In this document: positions 55,405 to 63,689 of the stretch, one piece after another
How the letters are laid out: every line of letters begins with the position of its first letter
Position numbering within the stretch: position 1 is the first letter of the stretch
Origin: Streptomyces orinoci
GTDB lineage: Bacteria > Actinomycetota > Actinomycetes > Streptomycetales > Streptomycetaceae
Length of the DNA stretch: 64,000 bases
Direction: 5' to 3'
Assembly: GCF_003121295.1 (NCBI RefSeq)
Contig: NZ_PHNC01000031.1
Location: forward strand, 1,056,439 to 1,120,438
The notes under the pieces: model-generated
Database searches by the model: none
The model's input: only the letters and a program-made list of their open reading frames with translations
What the model was told of the DNA's origin: nothing
Program-made: the position numbers and the translations under genes

Positions 55405-55656
55405 GCCGACCCGACTTCCGGGGTGACCTTGCCCACACGCTGCGTTAACCGGGGTCCGAGGGACGTCCCCCGGATGGATGAGTTCCCCGATCTCCCACGG
55501 TACGCCGGGTTTCCTGGTGTCCGGCTGGAGCGCCGATGTGGTCCGGATCTCGGGCGGCTCGCGTGAGTGGTGATGACATGGATTTGTGGGGTCCCTACGA
55601 ATGGGTGACGCAAAGTTTGCGTCTGGTCCGGAGCCCGGACATCTCCCGAGGAAGGG

Positions 55657-56451
55657 TTACCCGCCAGTAGTGGAGGTCATCCCCCGGGTAACGGCGGACC
55701 GGGCGGCGCCCTGGAGTCCGTCCGCCGTCAACTTCCCGGCCGTCGCCGCCACTTGGCGCAGGGCCGCCAGTACCTCGCCGCGCCGCCGGGCCAGCTCGGC
55801 GGCGGGCAGGGCCACCGAGACCGCGGTGGCCGGGGTGCCGGCGGCGGGCACCGGCACCGCCAGACAGGCCACCCCGGCCGCGCACTCCTCGATCTCCATG
55901 GCCATTCCCTCCCGCCGCACCCGGCGCAGCTGGGCCTCCAGGCGTTCCGGCGAGGTGATGGTGCGCGGGGTGATGGCGGGCAGTCCGGCGGCGGCCAGAT
56001 AGCGGTGCCGGGCGGCCCGGGGCAGCGCGGCCAGCAGCACCTTGCCATGGGCGGTGGCGTGCGCGGCCTCGTCCCGGCCGGGGGCGAAGCCGCCGGTGGC
56101 GGCGGGTCCGCTGCCGGTGGCGGCCAGGACCGCCACCGTGCCGTCCCGGTAGCCGCTGAGGTAGGCGTCCGTACCCACCGCCCGGCGCAGCTCCAGCAGC
56201 AGCTCCTGGACCTCGCCGCCGATGCGCATCTGCCGCTGGAAGGCGTGGTGCAGGGCGGGCACCCGGTAGCCCAGCACATAGCCGGCCGGGGTACGGGCCA
56301 GATGGCCGCGGGCGGTCAGGGCGCCCAGCAGCTCATAGGCGGTGGACAGCCCGCAGCCCAGCCGCCGGGCCAGGACCTTGGCGGGCACCGGCCCATCGGC
56401 CTCGGCGAGGACGTCCAGTACGTCCAGGGCCCGGTCCACGGACTGCGGCAT
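55657..56451 (-). CDS. IclR family transcriptional regulator
   Basis: A 264-residue regulator. The N-terminal winged helix is 'MPQSVDRALDVLDVLAEADG', 'VPAKVLARRLGCGLSTAYEL' and 'LGALTARGHLARTPAGYVLG' (residues 1-70), and the effector domain follows ('IGGEVQELLLELRRAVGTDA', 'ARHRYLAAAGLPAITPRTIT', 'CAAGVACLAVPVPAAGTPAT', 'AVSVALPAAELARRRGEVLA'). ATG at 56451 after GGGAGGGAACCCC is preferred to an earlier reading at 56496. It lies in the same direction as, and 300 bp before, the acyl-CoA carboxylase alpha gene, so it could be the local regulator; the ligand is unknown. Confidence 0.9.
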   Translation of the reverse strand: MPQSVDRALDVLDVLAEADGPVPAKVLARRLGCGLSTAYELLGALTARGHLARTPAGYVLGYRVPALHHAFQRQMRIGGEVQELLLELRRAVGTDAYLSGYRDGTVAVLAATGSGPAATGGFAPGRDEAAHATAHGKVLLAALPRAARHRYLAAAGLPAITPRTITSPERLEAQLRRVRREGMAMEIEECAAGVACLAVPVPAAGTPATAVSVALPAAELARRRGEVLAALRQVAATAGKLTADGLQGAARSAVTRGMTSTTGG

Positions 56452-56568
56452 AACGGGGTTCCCTCCCGGTTCGTACGCTTGCCTTTGCTGTCCCAAGAGT
56501 GTGCGAATTCCCGGGATTTATGGGGGAGTTAGGGGTTGGGGCGGGCTGTGGCGGAGTGACCGATATGC

Positions 56569-56592
56569 CATGACATCGTTGAAGATGTCATG
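56569..56592. promoter_or_regulatory. Inverted repeat containing the start codon of the secreted protein gene
   Basis: CATGACATC (56569-56577) and GATGTCATG (56584-56592) are perfectly complementary around GTTGAA. The right arm ends in the ATG of the gene, so an RNA hairpin would hide the start and its GAAG site; a DNA-binding dimer could equally use it. Confidence 0.65.
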
Positions 56593-56940
56593 ATCAAGCG
56601 CATTGCTGTGGCCGCCGCTCTGGCCTCCGCCGCACTCTCCGTGACCTCCGCCGCCACCGCCTCCGCGGCACCCCTGCCGCTGCCCTCGGGCTCGGGGCAG
56701 GCGGCGGCCCCGGCCCCCGCTCCGGGCCACGCCCCGGCGGCGCAGTCCGCCCCGGCGGCTTCCGCGGGGCACAACAGTGCGCCGCCCCCCGGGATGCCCG
56801 CCAAGGGTCCCGCCACAAGCCTCTACCCGGGGGCCGTGGAGGAGCTGGGCAAGCTGCAGCAGCTCGATGAGCTCAAGCAGCTGAACCAGGTGAAGAAGGT
56901 CGGTCAGGTGACGCAGGTGACGAAGGCGCTGCCGCTTTAG
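56590..56940 (+). CDS. Small secreted protein, function unknown
   Basis: A 116-residue exported protein. Signal peptide: MIKRIAVAAALASAALSVTS then AATASAA, with cleavage likely after A-S-A near residue 27. The mature part is Ala/Pro-rich ('PLPLPSGSGQAAAPAPAPGH') and ends in a Gln/Lys/Leu helix ('ELGKLQQLDELKQLNQVKKV' and GQVTQVTKALPL) with regular heptad-like spacing of Leu and Val. I recognise no domain. The start codon lies in a perfect inverted repeat. It is divergent from the IclR gene. Confidence 0.72.
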   Translation: MIKRIAVAAALASAALSVTSAATASAAPLPLPSGSGQAAAPAPAPGHAPAAQSAPAASAGHNSAPPPGMPAKGPATSLYPGAVEELGKLQQLDELKQLNQVKKVGQVTQVTKALPL

Positions 56941-56974
56941 GCGGGGTTTTCGGGTGCGGGATCCGGGTGGCTGG

Positions 56975-56995
56975 TCGCGCAGTTCCCCGCGCCCC
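56975..56995. repeat. Single copy of the GGGGCGCGGGGAACTGCGCG element end
   Basis: The reverse complement of the common 20-bp end lies between the convergent secreted-protein and Maf genes; the left partner is missing, with only a GTGCGGGATCCGG fragment before it. It looks like a half or decayed element. Confidence 0.7.
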
Positions 56996-57009
56996 TGATG
57001 GGGCCCGCC

Positions 57010-57612
57010 CTAGACCCAGAGGTCGGTGATGGCCACGTCCAGGCCCGCCAGCAGCTCGCGCAGCAGCGGCAGGGACAGGCCGATCACATTTCCCGGATCG
57101 CCCTCGATGCCCTTGATGAAGGGCGCCGAACGGCCGTCCAGGGTGAACGCTCCGGCGACATACAGCGGTTCGCCGGAGGCCACATAGGCGGCGATCTCGG
57201 CGTCGGTCGGCTCACCGAAGTGGACCGTTGTCGAGGCGGTGGCCGAGCCGCGGCGGCCGGTCTCGGTGTCGATCACACAGTGACCGGTCCGCAGCACCCC
57301 CGAGCGGCCGCGCATGGACTTCCAGCGCGCGGTCGCGTCCTCGGCGTCGGCGGGCTTGCCCAGCGCCCGGCCGTCCAGCTCCAGCACCGAGTCACAGCCG
57401 ACCACCAGCGCCCCCGCCGACCGCGGCAGCGCCGCCACCGCGGCGGCCTTGGCCTCGGCCAGCACCAGCGCCAGCTCGCCGGGGGAGGGCGCGGTGAGCG
57501 CGTCCTCGTCCACCCCGCTCACTATCACCTCGGGCGCGAGCCCGGCCTGGCGCAGCAGGCCGAGCCGGGCGGGGGACTGGGAGGCGAGGACGAGACGGCG
57601 CTTGGCATTCAT
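57010..57612 (-). CDS. maf: Maf-like nucleoside triphosphate pyrophosphatase
   Basis: A 200-residue protein with the Maf/HAM1-related fold. 'RRLVLASQSPARLGLLRQAG' carries the S-x-S-P-x-R phosphate site, 'GALVVGCDSVLELDGRALGK' has the D-S motif with the catalytic Asp, 'ARWKSMRGRSGVLRTGHCVI' and 'DAEIAAYVASGEPLYVAGAF' follow, and 'KGIEGDPGNVIGLSLPLLRE' is the C-terminal signature. Maf proteins hydrolyse dTTP/UTP or modified nucleotides and limit cell division in some bacteria. ATG at 57612. It lies 22 bp downstream of a penicillin-binding protein gene, in the same direction. Confidence 0.93.
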   Translation of the reverse strand: MNAKRRLVLASQSPARLGLLRQAGLAPEVIVSGVDEDALTAPSPGELALVLAEAKAAAVAALPRSAGALVVGCDSVLELDGRALGKPADAEDATARWKSMRGRSGVLRTGHCVIDTETGRRGSATASTTVHFGEPTDAEIAAYVASGEPLYVAGAFTLDGRSAPFIKGIEGDPGNVIGLSLPLLRELLAGLDVAITDLWV

Positions 57613-57634
57613 GACGGCCAGCCTACGGAACCCG

Positions 57635-59101
57635 CTACTTCTTCAGCACCGCCCGCATGACCTGCTTGGCGATCGGCCCGGCCAGCCCGCCGCCGGAGAC
57701 GTGCGCACGGTCCACCCCCGAGCCCTCCGGGTCGATGAACACCGCGACCGCCACCGGGGAGCCGTCGTCCTGCTTGGCGTAGGAGACGAACCAGGCGTAG
57801 GGGATCTTCTCCAGGTTGGCGCCGTGCTGGGCGGTGCCGGTCTTGCCGCCCACCGTCACCCCGTCGATCAGCGCCGCCTTGCCGGTGCCCTCCTTGGCGG
57901 TGAACTCCATCATCCGCTGCACCTTGCGGGCGGTGTCCGGGGAGACGGCCTGGGACATCCGCTCGGGCTTGAACTCCTGCACCGTGGACAGGTCCGGTCC
58001 GCGCAGCTTGTCCACCAGGTGCGGCTTCATCAGCTTGCCGTCGTTGGCCAGGGCGGCGGTCATCATGGCCACCTGGAAGGGGGTGGCCGCCAGGCTGCCC
58101 TGGCCGATGCCGGTGAGGGCGGTCTGCGGCCGGTTGAGGTCCTTGGGGTAGACGCTCCCGGTGACCCGCACCGGCATGTCCACCTGCTGGTTGAAGCCGA
58201 ACTTCTCGGCCGTCTCGCGCATCTTGTCCTTGCCCAGCTCGGCGGCGATCTTGGCGAAGACGTTGTTGCAGCTGTACTGCATGGCCACCTTGAGCGAGGC
58301 GTTGCGGCAGGGCGCGCTCTCGTTCTCGTTCTTCATCGGCGTCACCGTGTCCGGCAGGTTCCACGGGTACGGGGAGTCGGTGGGGGCGTCGATATCGGTG
58401 TAGAGCCCGTGGTCCAGGGCGGCCGCCGCGGTGAGGATCTTGAAGGTGGAGCCGGCCGGGTAGAGCTCCTTGATCGCTTTGTTGGACAGCGGCTTTCCGT
58501 CCTTGTCCGCCTCCAGCCGCTGCCAGGTCCGCTGGTCCTGCCTGCCCTCCCCGGCGATCGCCGAGGGGTCGTAGGAGGGGGTGGAGGCCAGCGCCAGGAT
58601 CCGGCCGGTGGACGGCTCGATGGCCACCACCGCGCCCTTGTACTTCCCCAGCCCCTTGACCGCGGCCTGCTGGGCATTGGGGTCGATGGTGGTGACCACA
58701 TCGCCGCCGCGCGGCTTGCGGCCGGTGAACAGGTCGGTGGTGCGCTGGAGGAAGAGGCGGTCGTCGGTGCCGCTGAGGAACTTGTCGTAGACGTACTCCA
58801 GCTGGTTGCTGCCGAAGGTCTGCGAGGAGAAGCCGGTGACGGGGGCGTAGCGGGCGCCGTCGGTGTAGCTGCGCTTGTACTTCAGGTCGCCGCCGGTGGT
58901 CGGTACGGAGCCGGTGACCGGTTCGCCGCCCACGATGATGTTGCCGCGCGGGTGGGCGTAGGCGTTGATCCGGACCCGTCTGTTCTTCTCATGGCCGGCC
59001 AGCTCGTCGGCCCGGCCGAACTGGAGCCAGGTGGCCTGGGCGAGCAGGGCGAGGACCAGGGTTCCGGCGAATATGGCGATATGGCGGACGGGCTTGTTCA
59101 T
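57635..59101 (-). CDS. Class B penicillin-binding protein (PbpA/FtsI-like transpeptidase)
   Basis: A 488-residue peptidoglycan transpeptidase. An uncleaved N-terminal membrane anchor ('HIAIFAGTLVLALLAQATWL') is followed by a dimerisation region ('AYAHPRGNIIVGGEPVTGSV') and the transpeptidase domain, with Ser218-x-x-Lys221 in 'LYPAGSTFKILTAAAALDHG', Ser277-Cys-Asn279 in 'MQYSCNNVFAKIAAELG' and Lys420-Thr-Gly in 'VTVGGKTGTAQHGANLEKIP'. All active-site motifs are intact. The protein would crosslink peptidoglycan strands; actinomycetes have several paralogues, some sporulation-specific. ATG at 59101. It is followed by maf and preceded by a repeat element, with no obvious functional partner. Confidence 0.94.
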   Translation of the reverse strand: MNKPVRHIAIFAGTLVLALLAQATWLQFGRADELAGHEKNRRVRINAYAHPRGNIIVGGEPVTGSVPTTGGDLKYKRSYTDGARYAPVTGFSSQTFGSNQLEYVYDKFLSGTDDRLFLQRTTDLFTGRKPRGGDVVTTIDPNAQQAAVKGLGKYKGAVVAIEPSTGRILALASTPSYDPSAIAGEGRQDQRTWQRLEADKDGKPLSNKAIKELYPAGSTFKILTAAAALDHGLYTDIDAPTDSPYPWNLPDTVTPMKNENESAPCRNASLKVAMQYSCNNVFAKIAAELGKDKMRETAEKFGFNQQVDMPVRVTGSVYPKDLNRPQTALTGIGQGSLAATPFQVAMMTAALANDGKLMKPHLVDKLRGPDLSTVQEFKPERMSQAVSPDTARKVQRMMEFTAKEGTGKAALIDGVTVGGKTGTAQHGANLEKIPYAWFVSYAKQDDGSPVAVAVFIDPEGSGVDRAHVSGGGLAGPIAKQVMRAVLKK

Positions 59102-59206
59102 GGCGTGACAGACTCCCCTGTTCGCGTCATTTCATGAGTGATGATGCGAATTGGGAATCACTTGGTTGCACTTTTGCCGAACCTGTGCGTTTTGGGTGCG
59201 CCGGTA

Positions 59207-59327
59207 GGGGCGCGGGGAACTGCGCGGGCAGGCATCGGCGGCCCGCAGCCGACGACGAAGCCCCGGCCTGGGGTTTCACTGTCGGATGCGGGCCGCCATC
59301 GGCTGTTCGCGCAGTTCCCCGCGCCCC
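59207..59327. repeat. Long inverted-repeat element, 121 bp
   Basis: Ends are GGGGCGCGGGGAACTGCGCG (59207) and its reverse complement (59307-59327), with GGCCCGCAGCCGACGACGAA inside. It is nearly the same as the element at 52762-52882. It sits between the epsilon subunit's stop and the penicillin-binding protein's start, so here the two flanking genes read in the same direction. Confidence 0.9.
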
Positions 59328-59339
59328 TGACGGGGCGGG

Positions 59340-59546
59340 CTACGCGGGCCAGTAGGAGGTGCGCCAGGCGCGCGGGCCGGGCCGCGGCACCCGCTTGGTG
59401 CCGGTCAGCCGCGCCGGGTCGGCCCACTCCGCGCGTACCTCGGAACCCGGCGCGGCGGCGGCGCGGGCCGCCGCGCGGGCCTGGACCACCGCCAGTGCGG
59501 CGGCCAGCTCCTCGGGGGTCGGGTTGCCCCGTACGACCTTGATCAC
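59340..59546 (-). CDS. Acyl-CoA carboxylase epsilon subunit
   Basis: A 68-residue protein of the actinobacterial AccE/PccE family. 'MIKVVRGNPTPEELAAALAV' is the family signature, 'VQARAAARAAAAPGSEVRAE' a middle helix and linker, and 'PRPGPRAWRTSYWPA' the conserved Trp-rich C-terminus. Epsilon subunits bind the alpha-beta carboxylase complex and raise its activity. ATG at 59546. It lies 62 bp downstream of the beta subunit gene, in the same operon. Confidence 0.92.
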   Translation of the reverse strand: MIKVVRGNPTPEELAAALAVVQARAAARAAAAPGSEVRAEWADPARLTGTKRVPRPGPRAWRTSYWPA

Positions 59547-59608
59547 GTCAGCGTCCCTTCCGACGGCTTCGAGGGCTTCGACGGCTCGGCGGCTCGGCGG
59601 CCGATCCG

Positions 59609-61207
59609 TCAGAGCGGAATGTTCCCGTGCTTCTTCGGCGGCAAAGACTCCCGCTTCTCGCGCAGCGCCCGCAGCCCCCGCACAATGTGCCGCCGGGTGT
59701 CGGACGGCATGATCACCGCGTCCACATAGCCCCGGTCCGCCGCCGCGTACGGGTTCAGCAGCGCGTCCTCGTAGTCGGTGATCAGCCGGGCGCGCAACTC
59801 CTCGCGCTCCTCGTCCGATTCGACTGCCGCCAGGGAACGCCGGTGCAGGATGTTGACCGCCCCCTGGGCGCCCATCACCGCGATCTGGGCCGTGGGCCAG
59901 GCCAGGTTGAGGTCCGCGCCCAGGTGCTTGGAGCCCATCACGTCATACGCCCCGCCGAACGCCTTCCGCGTGATCACCGTGATCAGCGGCACGGTGGCCT
60001 CCGCATAGGCGTAGATCAGCTTGGCGCCGCGCCGGATGATGCCGCCGTACTCCTGGTCGGTGCCGGGCAGGAAGCCGGGAACGTCCACAAAGGTGAGCAC
60101 CGGGATGTTGAAGGCATCACAGGTACGGACGAAACGGGCGGCCTTCTCCGAGGCGTTGATGTCCAGGCAACCGGCGAACTGCATCGGCTGGTTGGCCACC
60201 ACACCCACCGGCCGGCCCTCCACCCGGCCGAAGCCGGTGATGATGTTCGGCGCGAACAGGGCCTGGGTCTCCAGGAATTCACCGTCGTCCAGCACATGCT
60301 CGATGGCGGTGTGCATGTCGTAGGGCTGGTTCGCGGAGTCCGGGATCAGTACGTCCAGCTCCCGGTCGGCCTCCGTCACCTCCAGCTCCGCCTCCTCCGG
60401 GAAGGCCGGCGGCTCGGAGAGGTTGTTGGACGGCAGATAGGACAGCAGCGCCTTGACGTAGTCGATGGCGTCCTTCTCGTCCGCCGCCATGTGATGGGCC
60501 ACGCCCGAGGTGGTGTTGTGGGTACGCGCCCCGCCCAGTTCCTCGAAGCCCACATCCTCACCGGTGACCGTCTTGATCACATCCGGTCCGGTGATGAACA
60601 TATGCGAGGTCTGATCCACCATCACCGTAAAGTCGGTGATCGCCGGGGAGTAGACCGCACCGCCCGCGCACGGGCCCACGATCAGCGAGATCTGCGGGAT
60701 CACCCCGGAGCCGTGCACATTGCGGCGGAAGATCTCGGCGAACAGGCCCAGGGCGACCACGCCCTCCTGAATCCGGGCCCCGCCACCGTCGTTGATGCCG
60801 ATCACCGGGCAGCCGGTCTTCAGCGCGAAGTCCATCACCTTGACGATCTTCTCGCCGTAGACCTCGCCCAGGGACCCGCCGAAGATGGTGAAGTCCTGCG
60901 AGTAGACACAGACCGTACGGCCGTCCACGGTGCCGTAACCGGTCACCACCCCGTCCCCGTAAGGGCGGTTGTGCTCGATGCCGAAGTTGGTGGAGCGGTG
61001 CCGCGCGAACTCGTCCAGTTCCACGAAGGAACCCTCGTCCAGCAGCAGCTCGATCCGCTCGCGCGCCGTCAACTTCCCCTTGGCGTGCTGCTTTTCCACC
61101 GCCCGGGCGGAACCGGCGTGGGTGGCCTCCTCGATCCGGCGCTGAAGATCCGCGAGCTTGCCCGCGGTGGTGTGGATATCGGTTCCGTCCGGGTTTCGCT
61201 CAGGCAT
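59609..61207 (-). CDS. pccB: Propionyl/acyl-CoA carboxylase beta subunit (carboxyltransferase)
   Basis: A 532-residue carboxyltransferase. 'AVEKQHAKGKLTARERIELL' is the family start, 'GDGVVTGYGTVDGRTVCVYS' and 'GCPVIGINDGGGARIQEGVV' build the first crotonase half, 'VIPQISLIVGPCAGGAVYSP' with 'ITDFTVMVDQTSHMFITGPD' follow, and the second half has 'FADVPGFLPGTDQEYGGIIR' (reads FVDVPGFLPGTDQE) and 'ITRKAFGGAYDVMGSKHLGA'. It transfers CO2 from biotin to propionyl- or acetyl-CoA. The Asp in 'LFAEIFRRNVHGSG...'-type positions that decide specificity cannot be fixed by eye. ATG at 61207 follows AGGAGCCGCAGCCCG. It is divergent from birA, which makes the biotinyl-protein. Confidence 0.95.
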   Translation of the reverse strand: MPERNPDGTDIHTTAGKLADLQRRIEEATHAGSARAVEKQHAKGKLTARERIELLLDEGSFVELDEFARHRSTNFGIEHNRPYGDGVVTGYGTVDGRTVCVYSQDFTIFGGSLGEVYGEKIVKVMDFALKTGCPVIGINDGGGARIQEGVVALGLFAEIFRRNVHGSGVIPQISLIVGPCAGGAVYSPAITDFTVMVDQTSHMFITGPDVIKTVTGEDVGFEELGGARTHNTTSGVAHHMAADEKDAIDYVKALLSYLPSNNLSEPPAFPEEAELEVTEADRELDVLIPDSANQPYDMHTAIEHVLDDGEFLETQALFAPNIITGFGRVEGRPVGVVANQPMQFAGCLDINASEKAARFVRTCDAFNIPVLTFVDVPGFLPGTDQEYGGIIRRGAKLIYAYAEATVPLITVITRKAFGGAYDVMGSKHLGADLNLAWPTAQIAVMGAQGAVNILHRRSLAAVESDEEREELRARLITDYEDALLNPYAAADRGYVDAVIMPSDTRRHIVRGLRALREKRESLPPKKHGNIPL

Positions 61208-61364
61208 CGGGCTGCGGCTCCTGCTCGTTCCTGGGGACGACATGGGAAGGCGATCTGGGAAAACGATCTGGGGCAACGGTGGCTACCGGTCCGTAGCGTA
61301 TCGGCGCCACTGCGTTCCGGCAGTGCGTCGTTGGCCACATCCGCACCACTCCTAAGGTGGTCCC

Positions 61365-62255
61365 ATGACGCCCCCCGACAGCTCCGCAAGCCGCTGGTCC
61401 GACCTGGACCGGCCACCCCTCGACGCCCCGGCGCTGCGCCGCGCGCTGCTGCGCCCCGGCGGGCTGTGGACCTCCCTGGAGGTGGTGGCCAACACCGGCT
61501 CCACCAACACCGATCTGGCCGCCGCCCGGGGCGAGGAGGGCGCGGTGCTGATCGCCGAGGAGCAGTCGGCCGGACGCGGCCGGCTGGACCGCAGCTGGAC
61601 CGCTCCCGCCCGTTCCGGCCTGTTCTTCTCCGTCCGCCTCACCCCCGGCCCCGCCGTGCCCGCCGAACGCTGGGGCTGGTTGCCGCTGCTCGCCGGGGTG
61701 GCCACCGCCACCGCGCTGTCCCGCACCGCCGGCGTGGACACCGCCCTGAAGTGGCCCAATGACCTGCTGGTGCACATCGGCGGCGAGGAACGCAAGGCGG
61801 GCGGCATCCTCGCCGAACTCAGCGGCGACTCGGCGATCGTGGGCATCGGCCTCAATGTCTCGCTGCGCGCCGGTGAACTGCCCGTACCCACCGCCGGTTC
61901 ACTGGCCCTGGCCGGGGCCCGGACGCTGGACCGCGACATCCTGCTGCGGTCCGTGCTCCGCTCGCTGGCCGAGTGGTACCAGCAGTGGCGGGCGGTGGGC
62001 GGCGACCCTGCCGCCTGCCGGCTCCAGGAGGCCTACGCGGCCGGCTGCGCCACCCTGGGCCGCCGGGTACGGGCCGAACTGCCCGGCGGGGACGAACTCA
62101 CCGGCGAGGCGGTGGCCCTGGACGGGGACGGCCGGCTGGTGCTGGCCACCGACGAGGGGGCGCGGCGGCCGGTGGGCGCGGGCGACATCGTCCACCTGCG
62201 CCCGGCGGCAGAACCGCCGGGGCAGTCCGCGTCGCCGGAGCCGTCGGGGGAGTGA
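61365..62255 (+). CDS. birA: Biotin-[acetyl-CoA carboxylase] ligase
   Basis: A 296-residue biotin protein ligase of the monofunctional kind (no N-terminal DNA-binding domain). 'VVANTGSTNTDLAAARGEEG' is the biotin site, 'IAEEQSAGRGRLDRSWTAPA' the G-R-G-R-x-x-R-x-W adenylate loop, 'DTALKWPNDLLVHIGGEERK' the K-W-P-N-D motif and 'GIGLNVSLRAGELPV' the last core strand. The C-terminal cap ('RRVRAELPGGDELTGEAVAL') is present. It would attach biotin to the alpha subunit at 53.6 kb and its paralogues. ATG at 61365; divergent from pccB. Its last codons lie in a tandem repeat. Confidence 0.95.
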   Translation: MTPPDSSASRWSDLDRPPLDAPALRRALLRPGGLWTSLEVVANTGSTNTDLAAARGEEGAVLIAEEQSAGRGRLDRSWTAPARSGLFFSVRLTPGPAVPAERWGWLPLLAGVATATALSRTAGVDTALKWPNDLLVHIGGEERKAGGILAELSGDSAIVGIGLNVSLRAGELPVPTAGSLALAGARTLDRDILLRSVLRSLAEWYQQWRAVGGDPAACRLQEAYAAGCATLGRRVRAELPGGDELTGEAVALDGDGRLVLATDEGARRPVGAGDIVHLRPAAEPPGQSASPEPSGE

Positions 62256-62335
62256 GCGGAGCCGTCCGCGTCGCCGGAGCCCTCCGCGTCGCCGGAGCCG
62301 TCCGGGGAGTGAGCGGAGCCGTCTGGAGAGTGAGC
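62226..62335. repeat. Short tandem repeats at the end of birA
   Basis: TCCGCGTCGCCGGAGCC occurs at 62226, 62264 and 62282 (the last two differ at one base), interleaved with GGGGAGTGAGCGGAGCCGTC at 62246 and 62304 and a third variant. The birA stop TGA is inside the repeat, and the same TGA recurs in later copies, so copy-number change would alter the C-terminal tail. Confidence 0.75.
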
Positions 62336-62424
62336 TAGGGCACACCTGCCGTATCGTTGTCCGCGGAAACTTCGCTAGCGGCGATCGGCAGGGCAGTGCG
62401 CACGGATCGGACAGGGGGCGGGCG

Positions 62425-63579
62425 GTGACCGCCGACGACGGAGGCGCCTCCCGCGCCGTTGGGGCCGAGGGGGTCGGCAGCGCCGGGGACCGGGATGTGA
62501 CCGCGTCCCTGGGCGCGGACTACGGGGACGAGGCCGCCGAGGAGGGCGCCGACCCGCTGGCGCTGCGGCTGGAGGCGCTGATCCTGGGCGCCGAGCGGCG
62601 CTACACCCCCTTCCAGGCAGCCCGCGCGGCCGGGGTGTCCATGGATCTGGCCGCCCGCTTCTGGCGGGCCATGGGCTTCGCCGACATCGGCCAGGCCAAG
62701 GCGCTCACCGAGGCGGACGTGCTGGCGCTGCGGCGGCTGGCCGGCCTGGTGGAGGCGGGGCTGCTGAGCGAGCCGATGGCGGTGCAGGTGGCCCGGTCCA
62801 CCGGCCAGACCACCGCCCGGCTGGCCGACTGGCAGATCGACTCCTTTCTGGAGGGCCTGACCGAGCCTCAGGAGCCGGGCATGACCCGGACCGAGATCAC
62901 CTATCCGCTGGTCGAGCTGCTGCTGCCGGAGCTGGAGGAGTTCCTCATCTATGTCTGGCGGCGCCAGCTGGCCGCCGCCACCGGACGGGTGGTCCAGGCC
63001 CAGGACGACGCCGAGATGGTGGACCGGCGCCTGGCGGTGGGCTTCGCCGACCTGGTCGGCTTCACCCGGCTCACCCGGCGGCTGGAGGAGGAGGAACTCG
63101 GCGAGCTGGTCGAGGCCTTCGAGACCACCGCCGCGGACCTGGTGGCCGCGCACGGCGGCCGGCTCATCAAGACGCTGGGCGACGAGGTGCTGTTCTCCGC
63201 GGACGACGCGGGCACCGCGGCGGAGATCGGGCTGCGGCTGATCGAGACGCTCAGCCATGACGAGACCATGCCCGAGCTGCGGGTGGGCATCGCCTTCGGC
63301 ACCGTCACCACCCGGATGGGAGATGTCTTCGGCACCACCGTCAATCTGGCCAGCCGGCTGACCTCGATAGCGCCCAAGGACGCGGTGCTGGTGGACGGGG
63401 CCTTCGCCGAGGAGCTGGCCCGCTCCGGGGACGCGCCCAAGTCGGAGGCCCAGGCGGCGGAGGAGGGGGCGCACCAGCCGCCCTACCGGTTTGCGCTCCA
63501 GCCGATGTGGCAGCGGCCGGTGCGGGGGCTGGGCGTGGTCGAGCCCTGGCTGCTCACCCGGCGGGAGGGCGGGGAGTAG
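62425..63579 (+). CDS. cya: Class III adenylate cyclase
   Basis: A 384-residue cytoplasmic cyclase making cAMP. The N-terminal 180 residues contain 'GAERRYTPFQAARAAGVSMD' and 'AKALTEADVLALRRLAGLVE', a MerR/regulator-like helical domain seen in actinobacterial cyclases. The catalytic domain opens 'RRLAVGFADLVGFTRLTRRL' with the first metal Asp and the G-F-T motif, then 'GGRLIKTLGDEVLFSADDAG' with the second Asp, 'VGIAFGTVTTRMGDVFGTTV' and 'NLASRLTSIAPKDAVLVDGA' with the transition-state N-x-x-x-R. In S. coelicolor cAMP from this gene affects germination and differentiation. GTG at 62425 after GGGGGCGGGCG. Confidence 0.94.
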   Translation: MTADDGGASRAVGAEGVGSAGDRDVTASLGADYGDEAAEEGADPLALRLEALILGAERRYTPFQAARAAGVSMDLAARFWRAMGFADIGQAKALTEADVLALRRLAGLVEAGLLSEPMAVQVARSTGQTTARLADWQIDSFLEGLTEPQEPGMTRTEITYPLVELLLPELEEFLIYVWRRQLAAATGRVVQAQDDAEMVDRRLAVGFADLVGFTRLTRRLEEEELGELVEAFETTAADLVAAHGGRLIKTLGDEVLFSADDAGTAAEIGLRLIETLSHDETMPELRVGIAFGTVTTRMGDVFGTTVNLASRLTSIAPKDAVLVDGAFAEELARSGDAPKSEAQAAEEGAHQPPYRFALQPMWQRPVRGLGVVEPWLLTRREGGE

Positions 63580-63689
63580 GGCGGTCGCGTTCCCGGCCCC
63601 AGGAGTGCCCCTTGGGGGCTTACGCCCCCGACATGAACGAGGCATGATCACCCGCACCGACAACGCCGTGGGAAAGGGTGTGCACCGTC

